A DNA stretch of 21,789 nt from Gammaproteobacteria bacterium. GTDB taxonomy: Bacteria; Pseudomonadota; Gammaproteobacteria; Xanthomonadales; Wenzhouxiangellaceae. Positions 13,728-21,789 of this stretch are shown piece by piece. A program made the translations under genes and the position numbers. The notes under the pieces were generated by a model. It did no database searches and had not been told where the DNA came from. It was given only the letters and a program-made list of their open reading frames with translations. Within the stretch, counting starts at the first letter, position 1. Every line of letters begins with the position of its first letter. The stretch spans positions 1 to 21,789 of the forward strand of contig PWWM01000069.1 in NCBI GenBank assembly GCA_003561495.1, written 5' to 3'.

Positions 13728-16700
13728 TCAGAACTGGGCCCGCAGAGACAGGGTGTAGCGCCGGCCGAGCAGCTCGGAGAACGTGAAGTGATTCGCTGCA
13801 CGCGCCACCGTATCGGGCTGGCGGTCAAACAGGTTGTCCACGTTGAACTGCACGAAGGTCCGCTCCGGTGCGCCCTGGAAGAGCGCCGGTATCTCGTAGG
13901 AGTAGGCCACATTGTGCAGGTGGCTGAATCGGGTACGACTCACGCGCTTACCATCGTCACGCTCGAACTCGTTATCGCCGCTGATCGACAGCTTGGCGCT
14001 CTGCCGCCATAGCACACGGTAGAACACACGATGACGGTCACGCGTGAAGATGAAGTCCTGCTGGCCCGACCATTTCGGGAAGACCCAACCACCGACCGTG
14101 TCCTGGGTTTCTTCACCTACGACGGAAACCCTGCGGCTGTCGTTGTGAGAAATCCGGGCTTGAAGCCCGAGATCACCAATCTCACCCAAGGGAAGCAGGT
14201 AATTCAGGCCGATTTCCAGACGCGCGGTCTCAAGAACCGAGGCGTTGGTCTGCCCGGTCAGGAAGTCCACCACCTGGTTGTTTTCGTCACGCACAAAGGC
14301 ATCACAAGCCAATCGGCCACCTTCACCCAGAGGTCCACCGACCACGGCATCCGGGAATTCCTCGGAATCGTAGCAGGCGTTCATCAGTGAAGTCAGCCCC
14401 AGGTTCAGGATCGCATCGTTAAGCTTGATATCAACCCAGTCCAATGTCACCAGGAGGTTGTCGATGAACTCCGGCTCCCAGGTCAGACCCACCGACCAGG
14501 CTTCCGAAGTCTCATTCAACAGATCCGGGTTACCACCGGAACGTCCCCGAGCGGTCGCATTGACGACGTTCGAAGTGAAGTTGCCCGCGTCGACTCCATC
14601 AGCGATGCAATTGGCGCGTCTGACATCAGGAACCGGTCCCGAATTGATAAACCGGTTGTCACAGGGGTCATCGGCAAAGCTGAACACCTGAGTCACCGGA
14701 GTAAACAACTCCACCAGAGACGGGGCTCTGAAGGCTTCAGTGTAGTTACCGCGGAAGGTCAGTCCGTTCATTGGCGCCCAGCGGCCACCCAGGGTCCAGG
14801 TTTCTTCACGACCAGCCAATGAGTTGTCAACGCGCCGATAGGCGCCATTGAACTCGAGCAGACTGACAGCCGTAATGTCCATGTCGGGACTTACGATTGG
14901 CGCACTGAATTCCGCAAACCACTCATCGGTCTTGTAGCCACCGCCGGTCGGGGGGAACGGCGCCGAGCGTGAAAGTCCAATTTCGCTGGCTGCGTCGGGA
15001 TTGAAGGCGGCGTCTTCTTCACGGCGCTCGTAGCCGACCACCGCTGAAAACTGCCCACCGGGCAGGTCAAACAATCCGCCACCAAGGCTGACCGTGTAAA
15101 TGGATTGTTCGAGCCTTGAAGTGTTAATGAGATCACCCGTGACCCAGTCGCGGGCGGCCTCGCTGCGCGCACCTTCACCGAAAAGGTTCAGGGGTACACA
15201 GCCACTGATAAAGGGTGCCTCGAACTCAGACACACCTCCGGCCAGCACGCCTTGGTAGACGCCTTCACAGATGATATCGCCAACATTGACTGTATCCGTA
15301 CCGGACAGCGCCAGGAGATCATCGGCGTCAACGACGTCAAGGTCCGCTTGAGTCAACTGGCGAACATCAATGGCGTTGAAGAAACGGTCATTGATGATGC
15401 CTTCACGGCGGTTGACAATATCGGTTTCACCATGAACGAAAGTGGCCTCCCAATTGAAGCGACGATCGCCAAGGAAGAAGTCACCGTCGAAGCCTGCAGT
15501 TACACGCCAGACGCTGGTGTCATTGTTGATTGACGAATCAATGATGTCGTTGTTGAACCGATGTAACGCGAAAAATTCAACGTCATTAGCAGCGAGCACA
15601 TCACGTGCCTGCTGCGGCAGAAACGGATTGTCCGCTGAGAAAAGGATTGGTCCACTTTCGTCGCCAAAACCTCCGAAGGCGAAAGTCTGGAAACCGCCCT
15701 GGTTGACCAGTTCACGGCCCTTGGTGTCGGCGAACAGGAAATCAGCCGAGAAACGAACATTGTCGGTCACATCATAGTTCATGGCCGTCGTGAAGATGGC
15801 GCGCTCCACTTCGGAGTTGATCTGCTCGACTTCGTCGAAGAAGCTCGGGCCGTCACCGCCGGTGGCGAAGAACGGCGAACCGGGACGCACCTGTCCGGGG
15901 GTGAACGGAACCAGGTTGGAATTCTCATCAAACTGGTAAAAGGTACCATCAGGAAAGATACCGAGCGGCCCGAAACCAATCGCGCCTGCCGGGTCAACCA
16001 ATGTACCAAAACCGGACCGGGGGTCTGATACCAGACCGCCCATTGAAAACAGATTGATTCGCCGGTCACGATAAATGCGGAGAATACCGTCGTCGTCCTC
16101 CAGGAATTGAGAGGTATCGCGAACTTTGGGCCGCGCCGTGCCTTCCAGCGGATCCTGCCACTCGAATTCCAGCGAGGCGTAGACGTTACCGCGACCATCA
16201 TCGAAGTTGGCGCCGGCCACCATCAGAGCCTGCTGGAAACGGTTGTCACCCTGCTCGGTCAAGCCATGGCGATAGGAGACCTCAAAGCCTTCATAGCGGT
16301 CCTTGGTAATGACGTTGATGGTACCGGCAATGGCGTCGGAGCCGTAAATCGGCGCACCGCCGACCCCGATCGTTTCAACCCGATCAACCACGGCGATCGG
16401 AATGACATTGAAGTCCACCTGCAATCCGCCGGAAACCCCGAACAGGATGGGCGCGTTGGAGGACACGAAACGGCGACCATTGACCAGGGTCAGCGTACGC
16501 TGCGTGCCCAGTCCGAGGAAGTTGACGAAGTTCTGGCCGGCCGCAAAGGTATTCTGACCTTCGGCGGGCGTAACGCCCGGACCGAACGAGGGGAGCTGGT
16601 TCAGCGCCGAGGCCACGTTCGTGAAAGCGGCGTCATCAAGCGTCTGAGAGTCCACCGTGATCGCAGGATAGAAGGTATCGACCCCTTCACGCTGGATTCG

Positions 16701-16862
16701 GGTACCCGTGACGGTAATTCGTTCCAGGTCCGCCAGTTCTTCGACTTCATCGGCCTGGTCGTCAGCATCCTGCTGGGCCCAGACCGGGCCGGCGGCCAAT
16801 CCCACGCCCAGGGACGCGACGATGGCCGAATAGAGTAATTTCTTGCGAGTTTTCAACAACAC
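13728..16862 (-). CDS. TonB-dependent outer-membrane receptor
   Basis: Outer-membrane active transporter of 1044 residues. The signal peptide (KTRKKLLYSAIVASLGVGLAAGPVWA) is followed by an acidic stretch, then ERITVTGTRIQRE, where the TonB-contacting segment and plug begin. The plug (to about 190) has TLTLVNGRRFV, DFNVIPIAVVDRVETIGVGGAPIYGSDAIAGTINVIT. The remainder is a 22-strand-type barrel ending in LSLRAQF, with the terminal Phe expected for barrel assembly. The start is GTG at 16862, with GGAGG 7 bases before it; the longer upstream frame has no such signal. The long type resembles receptors for peptides or sugars rather than small siderophore receptors, but the substrate is not known. 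Upstream lies an S9 peptidase gene, downstream a plug-like lipoprotein and a complete TonB2 operon. It ends with a strong terminator. Confidence 0.93.
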   Translation of the reverse strand: MLLKTRKKLLYSAIVASLGVGLAAGPVWAQQDADDQADEVEELADLERITVTGTRIQREGVDTFYPAITVDSQTLDDAAFTNVASALNQLPSFGPGVTPAEGQNTFAAGQNFVNFLGLGTQRTLTLVNGRRFVSSNAPILFGVSGGLQVDFNVIPIAVVDRVETIGVGGAPIYGSDAIAGTINVITKDRYEGFEVSYRHGLTEQGDNRFQQALMVAGANFDDGRGNVYASLEFEWQDPLEGTARPKVRDTSQFLEDDDGILRIYRDRRINLFSMGGLVSDPRSGFGTLVDPAGAIGFGPLGIFPDGTFYQFDENSNLVPFTPGQVRPGSPFFATGGDGPSFFDEVEQINSEVERAIFTTAMNYDVTDNVRFSADFLFADTKGRELVNQGGFQTFAFGGFGDESGPILFSADNPFLPQQARDVLAANDVEFFALHRFNNDIIDSSINNDTSVWRVTAGFDGDFFLGDRRFNWEATFVHGETDIVNRREGIINDRFFNAIDVRQLTQADLDVVDADDLLALSGTDTVNVGDIICEGVYQGVLAGGVSEFEAPFISGCVPLNLFGEGARSEAARDWVTGDLINTSRLEQSIYTVSLGGGLFDLPGGQFSAVVGYERREEDAAFNPDAASEIGLSRSAPFPPTGGGYKTDEWFAEFSAPIVSPDMDITAVSLLEFNGAYRRVDNSLAGREETWTLGGRWAPMNGLTFRGNYTEAFRAPSLVELFTPVTQVFSFADDPCDNRFINSGPVPDVRRANCIADGVDAGNFTSNVVNATARGRSGGNPDLLNETSEAWSVGLTWEPEFIDNLLVTLDWVDIKLNDAILNLGLTSLMNACYDSEEFPDAVVGGPLGEGGRLACDAFVRDENNQVVDFLTGQTNASVLETARLEIGLNYLLPLGEIGDLGLQARISHNDSRRVSVVGEETQDTVGGWVFPKWSGQQDFIFTRDRHRVFYRVLWRQSAKLSISGDNEFERDDGKRVSRTRFSHLHNVAYSYEIPALFQGAPERTFVQFNVDNLFDRQPDTVARAANHFTFSELLGRRYTLSLRAQF

Positions 16863-16956
16863 CTTGTAACCTCCAAATGAGTTTTTTCTAGAAAACGTGC
16901 GATGTTCTGTGGGTCGTACGGCCAAGCATCACCCGGCTTTTCACGACTGGCTGATG

Positions 16957-16985
16957 AAGTTAGCACAGAAGCGGGGCAGTGTAAA
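16957..16985 (-). promoter_or_regulatory. candidate promoter of the TonB-dependent receptor gene
   Basis: On the minus strand TTTACA (16980-16985, five of six matches) and TAACTT (16957-16962, three of six) are 17 bases apart, giving a leader of roughly 90 bases before the GTG start. Two inverted repeats lie directly upstream of the -35. Confidence 0.5.
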
Positions 16986-17022
16986 CGTTAAATGAAGGAA
17001 AAGTTAACGGTTGACTACAACC
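16986..17022. promoter_or_regulatory. two adjoining inverted repeats upstream of the receptor promoter
   Basis: CGTTAA (16986-16991) pairs with TTAACG (17004-17009) across 12 bases. GGTTG (17009-17013) pairs with CAACC (17018-17022) across 4 bases. They abut the -35 of the candidate receptor promoter, a normal place for an activator or repressor site. I do not recognise the motif. Confidence 0.4.
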
Positions 17023-17077
17023 CATCAGGTCCCTGCACGGCTCAATTCTCCTCGATTTACGGCCCGTTGGCAACGAT

Positions 17078-19042
17078 TTAACGGGAGCCCCCCAGGCTGC
17101 GATCAAAAAATTCCAGGGCACGCCCGTACAGCATGACCCGGTTATCGACATCGTAGAAACCATGCCCCTCGCGCCGGACCAGCAGGGCTTCATGCTCGAT
17201 CCCCTCGGTCTCGAGGCGATCCACCAGGGCATGATACTGACCGACGTGGGCCTGGCGATCCTCGGCGCCGTGGGCGACGAATAGGTCGGCCTGAATGCGG
17301 CGGACATGGCTGATCGGCGAGCGCTCGACCAGCACCTCGTCATCCGTACCCAGGGCTCGATCCAGGTAGCGACGCCCGGACTCGGTCGAGGGGATGTTGC
17401 CCTCTTGCTTGGCCAGGGCCAGGTCATAGACGCCGACGAAGGCGAATCCGCAGCGATACAGGTCCGGCTCGCGCACCAGGCCCGACAAAGTCGAGAATCC
17501 GCCGTAGCTGGCCCCGGAGAGACAGATTCGGTCCGGGTCGGCAATGCCCTGTTCGATGGCCCAGCGCGTGCCGTCGGTGATGTCATCCTGCATTTCGGCG
17601 CCCCACTGTCCGTAGGCGTCGCGCTCGAACTGCACGCCGCGCCCGCCGGAGCCACGGAAATTGACTTGCAGCACCGCATAGCCATTCAGCGCCATGGCCT
17701 GCACCCAGGGTTCGTAGAACCAGTCATCGCGCGGACCGTGCGGTCCGCCGTGAATCTCGATGATGGTCGGCAGGTTCTGCCCATCGCTGTCCGGCGGAAC
17801 CGTCAGGTAGCCATGCAGCTCAAGACCGTCGCGCGCCGTGAAGCTGATCGGCTGCTTGGGGGCGAGATCAGCCGGATTAATCCAGGACTTGCGCGCCAGT
17901 AGCTGACCGGCATGCATCTGCTCGGTATCCAGCATCAGGAAAATGCCGGGTTCGCGGTCGCTGCGCGCCTGAATGATGGCGTAGCGGCCGTCCTCGGTAA
18001 AATTCGAGACCGAGACGAAATGCTCCGGCAGCGAGGCCTGCAGGCCACGCCAGACCCGTGCTGCCAGGTTGTCATACTCGAAAAACCGCGCCTCGGGGCG
18101 CGGCGTGGCGAACACCGCGCCGATCAGCGAACTGCCGTCGACATTGCGGATCGGCGAAATCGCTTCAAAAGTGTCGTCGGCCAGCAAAGCTTCCGTCTCA
18201 CCCGAGGCCAGATTCACCTGGTGGACCCCGAGTGATGATTGGTCGCGGGAGGCAACATAGACACTTTCACCATCTTCGGAAAAACCCCAGAAATTGATAT
18301 CGCCGCCCAATGGATTATCGAAGCGAACCCAATCGGAGTCGTCGTCCGACCGCCAGGCAAATTGCTGTTCACCGTCGTCATTGGTCCCGAAGGCAAACCG
18401 AACCTCGCCCTGCTGGTCGGCCGCCAGGGCGCCACTTTCCAGCGGCGAACGGGTGACCAGCCTGAGCGGCAGACGACGTGACTGGCGCACCGTCCCGGTG
18501 CGATAGCTGCGGTGGATGTTCATCAGAAACGCCGACGGACGGGGGTCATCGGCCAGGCGCTTGCTGATCAGGATGTGATCCGGATCATCCGGAAGGCGAT
18601 GAATGATGTTGGCGATCCGGAAGGTGGTCATGTCGGTGCGACCGAAAATCTGCCGCATGCGGCTGCCATCGGCGTTGATGGCGTAGATGTTGCCCGACAT
18701 GAACGGCTGGGCCAGAATGCCGGCCTGCAGGGTGGAAGTGAACACCAGACGCTCCGAGGTCGCCCAGATCAAGCCGGTGGCGCTCTCGTTGCGAGACAGT
18801 CGGAATTGCCCGGTAATTTCCGGATTATTGACATCGGAAATGTCGAGGATCACCACCCCGGTCTGCTCATCCTCCGGCACCGTTGCAGCCAGGTAGCGAC
18901 CATCCGGCGAAATCGAAAGCTCCTCGAATTCCGAGTGCCGCATCAGGTCTTCGAGCGTGGCCGAATGTGCAGCGCCTGCGCACAGAAAAATCAGGGCGGC
19001 GGCAATCATCGATGCCGTGAGGCGGGACCAGTCAAACGGCAT
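17078..19042 (-). CDS. secreted S9 family (prolyl oligopeptidase-like) peptidase
   Basis: Serine peptidase of 654 residues with a signal peptide (LTASMIAAALIFLCAGAAHS), so it is probably periplasmic. Residues about 30-390 form a propeller-like domain with repeats such as SISPDGRYLAATV and FSEDGESVYVASRD. The alpha/beta-hydrolase domain (about 395-654) has EIHGGPHGP, the nucleophile in LSGASYGGFS (Ser512), Asp595 in HGAEDRQAHV and His627 in REGHGF, so the triad is complete. Such enzymes release dipeptides or cut short peptides, often after proline or alanine; specificity cannot be read here. The ATG at 19042 has GGAGA 7 bases upstream; the ATG 5 codons earlier lacks a site. It lies 86 bases after pckG and 215 bases before the receptor gene; a peptide-uptake link with the receptor is inference. 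Confidence 0.93.
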   Translation of the reverse strand: MPFDWSRLTASMIAAALIFLCAGAAHSATLEDLMRHSEFEELSISPDGRYLAATVPEDEQTGVVILDISDVNNPEITGQFRLSRNESATGLIWATSERLVFTSTLQAGILAQPFMSGNIYAINADGSRMRQIFGRTDMTTFRIANIIHRLPDDPDHILISKRLADDPRPSAFLMNIHRSYRTGTVRQSRRLPLRLVTRSPLESGALAADQQGEVRFAFGTNDDGEQQFAWRSDDDSDWVRFDNPLGGDINFWGFSEDGESVYVASRDQSSLGVHQVNLASGETEALLADDTFEAISPIRNVDGSSLIGAVFATPRPEARFFEYDNLAARVWRGLQASLPEHFVSVSNFTEDGRYAIIQARSDREPGIFLMLDTEQMHAGQLLARKSWINPADLAPKQPISFTARDGLELHGYLTVPPDSDGQNLPTIIEIHGGPHGPRDDWFYEPWVQAMALNGYAVLQVNFRGSGGRGVQFERDAYGQWGAEMQDDITDGTRWAIEQGIADPDRICLSGASYGGFSTLSGLVREPDLYRCGFAFVGVYDLALAKQEGNIPSTESGRRYLDRALGTDDEVLVERSPISHVRRIQADLFVAHGAEDRQAHVGQYHALVDRLETEGIEHEALLVRREGHGFYDVDNRVMLYGRALEFFDRSLGGSR

Positions 19043-19108
19043 GTCCGTATCTCCCATTCAAAACAAAGTGTCGAGTTTTCACGATCAAGTCAATCTCGCT
19101 CCAATGTG

Positions 19109-19135
19109 CAGCTGGTGTCTGGTTCCAGTCAGCTG
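19109..19135. repeat. inverted repeat at the pckG 3' end
   Basis: CAGCTG at 19109-19114 and at 19130-19135 pair, with an inner CTGG/CCAG pair, giving an interrupted hairpin that overlaps the pckG stop codon. No T-run follows, so it is more likely an RNA-processing or stability hairpin than a terminator. Confidence 0.35.
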
Positions 19136-20874
19136 AAATTCGTCCTGATGCGGGCCAGTTCGGCCTTCATGGGCTCGGGAACGCGAGTGCCGAACTCGCC
19201 CAGAAACGTTTCGATATCAGCCAGCTCCTGACGCCACTCGGCCGGATCGACCGCCAGCAGGGTTGCCATGTCCGGTCGCTCGGCAAGCCCGTCCAGATTG
19301 ATTTCATCCTGTTCCGGCAATCGGCCGACCGGCGTTTCCCGGCCGCTGACCTCGCCCCGGCAGCGCTTGAGGATCCATTCGAGCACGCGCAGGTTTTCAC
19401 TGAAGCCCGGCCAGATGAACCCGCCTTGGTCATCACGACGAAACCAGTTGACCTGGAAGATCTTCGGCGGCTGGGTCAATTTTTCACCGACCTTTAGCCA
19501 GTGAGCCCAGTAGTCGGCGAAATGATAGCCGCAGAACGGCTTCATGGCCATCGGATCACGCCGGACCACACCCACTTGTCCGGTGGCCGCCGCCGTGGTT
19601 TCCGAGGCCATCGCCCCGCCAACCAGAACACCATGGTTCCAGTCATGTGCTTCCATGACCAGCGGCGCCAGACCGGCGCGCCGTCCGCCGAACACGATGG
19701 CGTCAATCGGGACCCCGGTCTGGCTCTCGGCCTGGTCGGAGTAACTGGGGCAGCGCTTGATCGAGACCGTGAAGCGTGAATTCGGGTGAGCCGCCGGGCC
19801 ATTCTTGGGATCGAAATCGCGGCCCTGCCAGTCCCTGGCGGGGATCCGATCATCCAGACCTTCCCACCAGGGCTGGTTGTCGTCGGTCACGGCCACGTTG
19901 GTAAAGATCGCGTCCCGATCCAGCATGGCCAGCGCATTGGGATTGGTCTTTTTGCTGGTTCCGGGGGCCACCCCGAAAAAACCGGCTTCGGGATTGATCG
20001 CATACAGGCGTCCGTCCTCACCCGGGTGCAGCCAGCAGATGTCATCGCCGACCGTCCACACTTTCCAGCCGGCCTCCCGATAGGCTTGCGGCGGCACCAG
20101 CATGGCCAGGTTGGTCTTGCCACAGGCCGAGGGGAAGGCTGCAGCGATGTAGCGCCCCTCGCCATCCGGGCTTTCGATGCCGACGATGAGCATGTGCTCG
20201 GCCAGCCAGCCCTCCGTGCGGGCCTGGTAACTGGCAATGCGCAGCGCATGACACTTCTTGCCCAGCAGCGCATTGCCGCCGTAGCCTGAACCATAGCTCT
20301 GTATGCTGAGCTCTTCCGGGAAATGCATGATGTAACGACGATCCGGATCCAGCTCGCCGGTCGAATGCAGACCCTTGACGAAATGTCCCTCGCTCTCGAT
20401 GCGCTCCAGGGCGGCCTGTCCCATGCGGGTCATCAGGCGCATATTGACCACCACGTAGGGGCTGTCGGTGATTTCCACGCCGCAACGCGACAGGGGCGAG
20501 TCGATCGGACCCATGCAATAAGGCACCACGTACAAGGTGCGCCCGGCCATGCAACCTGAAAACAGGCCGTTCATGAGCGCATGAGCCTCGGCCGGAGCCA
20601 TCCAGTTGTTATTGGGGCCCGCGTCGTCCTCGCGCTCGGTACAGACAAAGGTCAGGTGCTCCACTCGGGCGACATCGGACGGGTCCGAGCGATGCAGGAA
20701 ACAATTGGGATGCGTTTCATCATTGAGTGTATGCAGATCACCGGTTTCGAGCATCTGTTCGATCAGGCGGCGATTTTCGGCATCGGAACCGTCACACCAG
20801 TGAACTCGGGCCGCGCGCGTGTGCGCAGCCACCTGGTCAACCCACTCATTGAGAGCGGCAAGCTTGGAAGTCAT
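19129..20874 (-). CDS. pckG: phosphoenolpyruvate carboxykinase (GTP)
   Basis: GTP-dependent PEP carboxykinase (EC 4.1.1.32) of 581 residues, close to the usual length of about 600. It converts oxaloacetate and GTP to PEP, GDP and CO2, the first committed step of gluconeogenesis, in the cytoplasm. Visible signatures are the P-loop FPSACGKTNLAML (about 247-259) containing the reactive Cys251 of this class, the PEP-binding region YGSGYGGNALLGKKC, the metal-binding GDDICWLHP and the GTP-class stretch GFFGVAPGTSKKTNPNA. The N-terminus HTLNDETHPNCFLHRSDPSDVARVEHLTFVC is also typical. ATP-type PckA, the usual enzyme of enteric bacteria, is unrelated in sequence. The start is ATG at 20874 with only a weak AGGGA upstream. 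The gene is divergent from the CsgG-like gene; the S9 peptidase gene follows on the same strand. Confidence 0.97.
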   Translation of the reverse strand: MTSKLAALNEWVDQVAAHTRAARVHWCDGSDAENRRLIEQMLETGDLHTLNDETHPNCFLHRSDPSDVARVEHLTFVCTEREDDAGPNNNWMAPAEAHALMNGLFSGCMAGRTLYVVPYCMGPIDSPLSRCGVEITDSPYVVVNMRLMTRMGQAALERIESEGHFVKGLHSTGELDPDRRYIMHFPEELSIQSYGSGYGGNALLGKKCHALRIASYQARTEGWLAEHMLIVGIESPDGEGRYIAAAFPSACGKTNLAMLVPPQAYREAGWKVWTVGDDICWLHPGEDGRLYAINPEAGFFGVAPGTSKKTNPNALAMLDRDAIFTNVAVTDDNQPWWEGLDDRIPARDWQGRDFDPKNGPAAHPNSRFTVSIKRCPSYSDQAESQTGVPIDAIVFGGRRAGLAPLVMEAHDWNHGVLVGGAMASETTAAATGQVGVVRRDPMAMKPFCGYHFADYWAHWLKVGEKLTQPPKIFQVNWFRRDDQGGFIWPGFSENLRVLEWILKRCRGEVSGRETPVGRLPEQDEINLDGLAERPDMATLLAVDPAEWRQELADIETFLGEFGTRVPEPMKAELARIRTNFS

Positions 20875-20969
20875 TCGGAAAGTGTCCCTGGCAATTAGCA
20901 GCGTCTGTAAACCCCTCAGGTTACCCTCTGGAGGCAGCTCTTGGCAAGACCATCCCCGCCACCCCTGAA

Positions 20970-20990
20970 TTCATGGCCAAGCGCCATGAA
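20970..20990. promoter_or_regulatory. palindrome between pckG and the CsgG-like gene
   Basis: TTCATGGC (20970-20977) and GCCATGAA (20983-20990) form a perfect 8-bp inverted repeat with a 5-base spacer in the divergent intergenic region. It could be an operator or a hairpin. Regulator unknown. Confidence 0.4.
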
Positions 20991-21050
20991 ACCCGGGCCA
21001 GATTTTTGCATCAAAAGGCACAGGCGGCACGAATCGAAAAAAAATCTCGT

Positions 21051-21056
21051 TATAGT
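21051..21056 (+). promoter_or_regulatory. possible -10 element of the CsgG-like gene
   Basis: TATAGT, five of six matches to the -10 consensus, lies in an A/T-rich stretch 50 bases before the start codon. No good -35 hexamer is seen at the right spacing, so an activator may be needed or the call may be wrong. Confidence 0.35.
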
Positions 21057-21106
21057 AGTTACATACGCCACAATATGACTCGAATTGATCACCCAAGGAG
21101 GTCAAC

Positions 21107-21789
21107 ATGAAACGTGTACTTTTTCTCGCCCTGATCCTGATCAGCGGCACAGCAATGGCCGATCGCCCGGTACTGGGCGTGGCTGAATTCAAGAACGAAG
21201 CCACCGGCGCCGCGTGGTGGCGCTCCGGCGTTGGCCGGGAGCTGTCAGGCATGCTGGCCAATGAACTGGCCGCCATCGGCGCCTTCACCGTGGTTGAACG
21301 CTCCAATCTCGAGGCGGTCATGGCCGAGCAGGATCTGGGCGCATCCGGACGGGTCAACCCGGATACCGCTGCCCAGGTGGGCCAGCTGGTCGGTGCTGAA
21401 TACATCGTGCTTGGAACCGTCACCGACTATTCCGAAGAGACGGCCCGAACCGGAGGTGGTGTGAACCTGCGCGGTGTCAATATCGGCGGGCGCAGCACCA
21501 ATATCGGTGTCGGCGGCTCACGTACCCAGGCTTATGTCGCGGTTGATCTGCGCCTGGTCAATGCCACCACCGGCGCCATCGAGCATGTGCGCACCATCGA
21601 GGGCCGCACTTCCGACACCGGAGTCAGCCTGCGCGCCCAGCGTGGCTGGGTCGGCGGCAACCTGGCCCACGAGGAAAACACACCGGCCGGAGAAGCCATT
21701 CGCGCCGCCCTGATCGAAATCACCGATTTCCTCGAGTGCGAAATGGTCCTGCAAACTTCGGCCTGCCGAGCCAAGTACCAGGAGCGCGA
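21107..21789 (+). CDS. CsgG/HfaB-like exported protein (partial, 3' end outside window)
   Basis: The first 227 codons of a secreted protein. A short signal peptide (MKRVLFLALILISGTAMA) has no lipobox cysteine. The mature part begins RPVLGVAEFKNEATG and continues with GMLANELAAIGAFTVVERSNLEAVMAEQDLG, then AAQVGQLVGAEYIVLGTVTDYSE, the pattern of the CsgG family, and AYVAVDLRLVNATTGAIEHVRTIEG. True CsgG is an outer-membrane lipoprotein pore for curli subunits. Without a lipid anchor this one is more likely a periplasmic CsgG-like protein of unknown role, or a pore lacking acylation. AAGGAGG (21095-21101) lies 5 bases before the ATG, an excellent ribosome-binding site that implies strong translation. 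No curli partner genes are in view. The protein was still open at the window end. Confidence 0.88.
   Translation, partial: MKRVLFLALILISGTAMADRPVLGVAEFKNEATGAAWWRSGVGRELSGMLANELAAIGAFTVVERSNLEAVMAEQDLGASGRVNPDTAAQVGQLVGAEYIVLGTVTDYSEETARTGGGVNLRGVNIGGRSTNIGVGGSRTQAYVAVDLRLVNATTGAIEHVRTIEGRTSDTGVSLRAQRGWVGGNLAHEENTPAGEAIRAALIEITDFLECEMVLQTSACRAKYQER

Noticed and set aside
16863..16925. Longer N-terminus of the TonB-dependent receptor
   Set aside because: The extra 21 residues precede a normal signal peptide, and GGAGG sits 7 bases before the GTG at 16862, so the shorter start is far better.

Overview
The window looks like a chromosomal piece of a GC-rich gammaproteobacterium. My guess is the Xanthomonadales/Wenzhouxiangella neighbourhood, from gene content and protein style only. 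The markers are a Vibrio/Shewanella-type TonB2 operon (DUF3450, TtpC, ExbB, ExbD, TonB2, TPR), a GTP-type PEP carboxykinase, a large TonB-dependent receptor beside an S9 peptidase, and a lemA-M48 pair. There are no rRNA or tRNA genes, no CRISPR array and no insertion sequence that I can see.

Layout. Positions 1-254 (-) hold the 5' part of dtd (D-aminoacyl-tRNA deacylase), cut by the window edge. A dodecin gene follows at 369-578 (+). At 642-3262 (-) there is a lemA then M48 metalloprotease pair, separated by a striking inverted array of heptamer repeats. From 12953 down to 3316 runs an uninterrupted minus-strand operon: DUF3450, TtpC, an ExbB-ExbD fusion, a second ExbD, TonB2, a TPR protein and a periplasmic-propeller histidine kinase. 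Upstream of it are a 105-residue lipoprotein (13261-13578) whose second half looks like the start of a TonB-dependent receptor plug, a strong terminator, a full-size TonB-dependent receptor (13728-16862), a secreted S9 peptidase (17078-19042) and pckG (19129-20874). A CsgG-like secreted protein begins at 21107 (+) and leaves the window.

How it may work together (inference). DUF3450, TtpC, ExbB/D and TonB2 would form a proton-motive-force-driven energizing complex for the neighbouring receptor. The S9 peptidase suggests peptide substrates. The kinase at the end of the operon could report periplasmic nutrient status, but no partner response regulator is in the window. The most unusual points are the ExbB-ExbD fusion followed by a second ExbD, the plug-like lipoprotein lying between the receptor and its presumed TonB system, and the heptamer inverted repeat in front of the M48 start codon.
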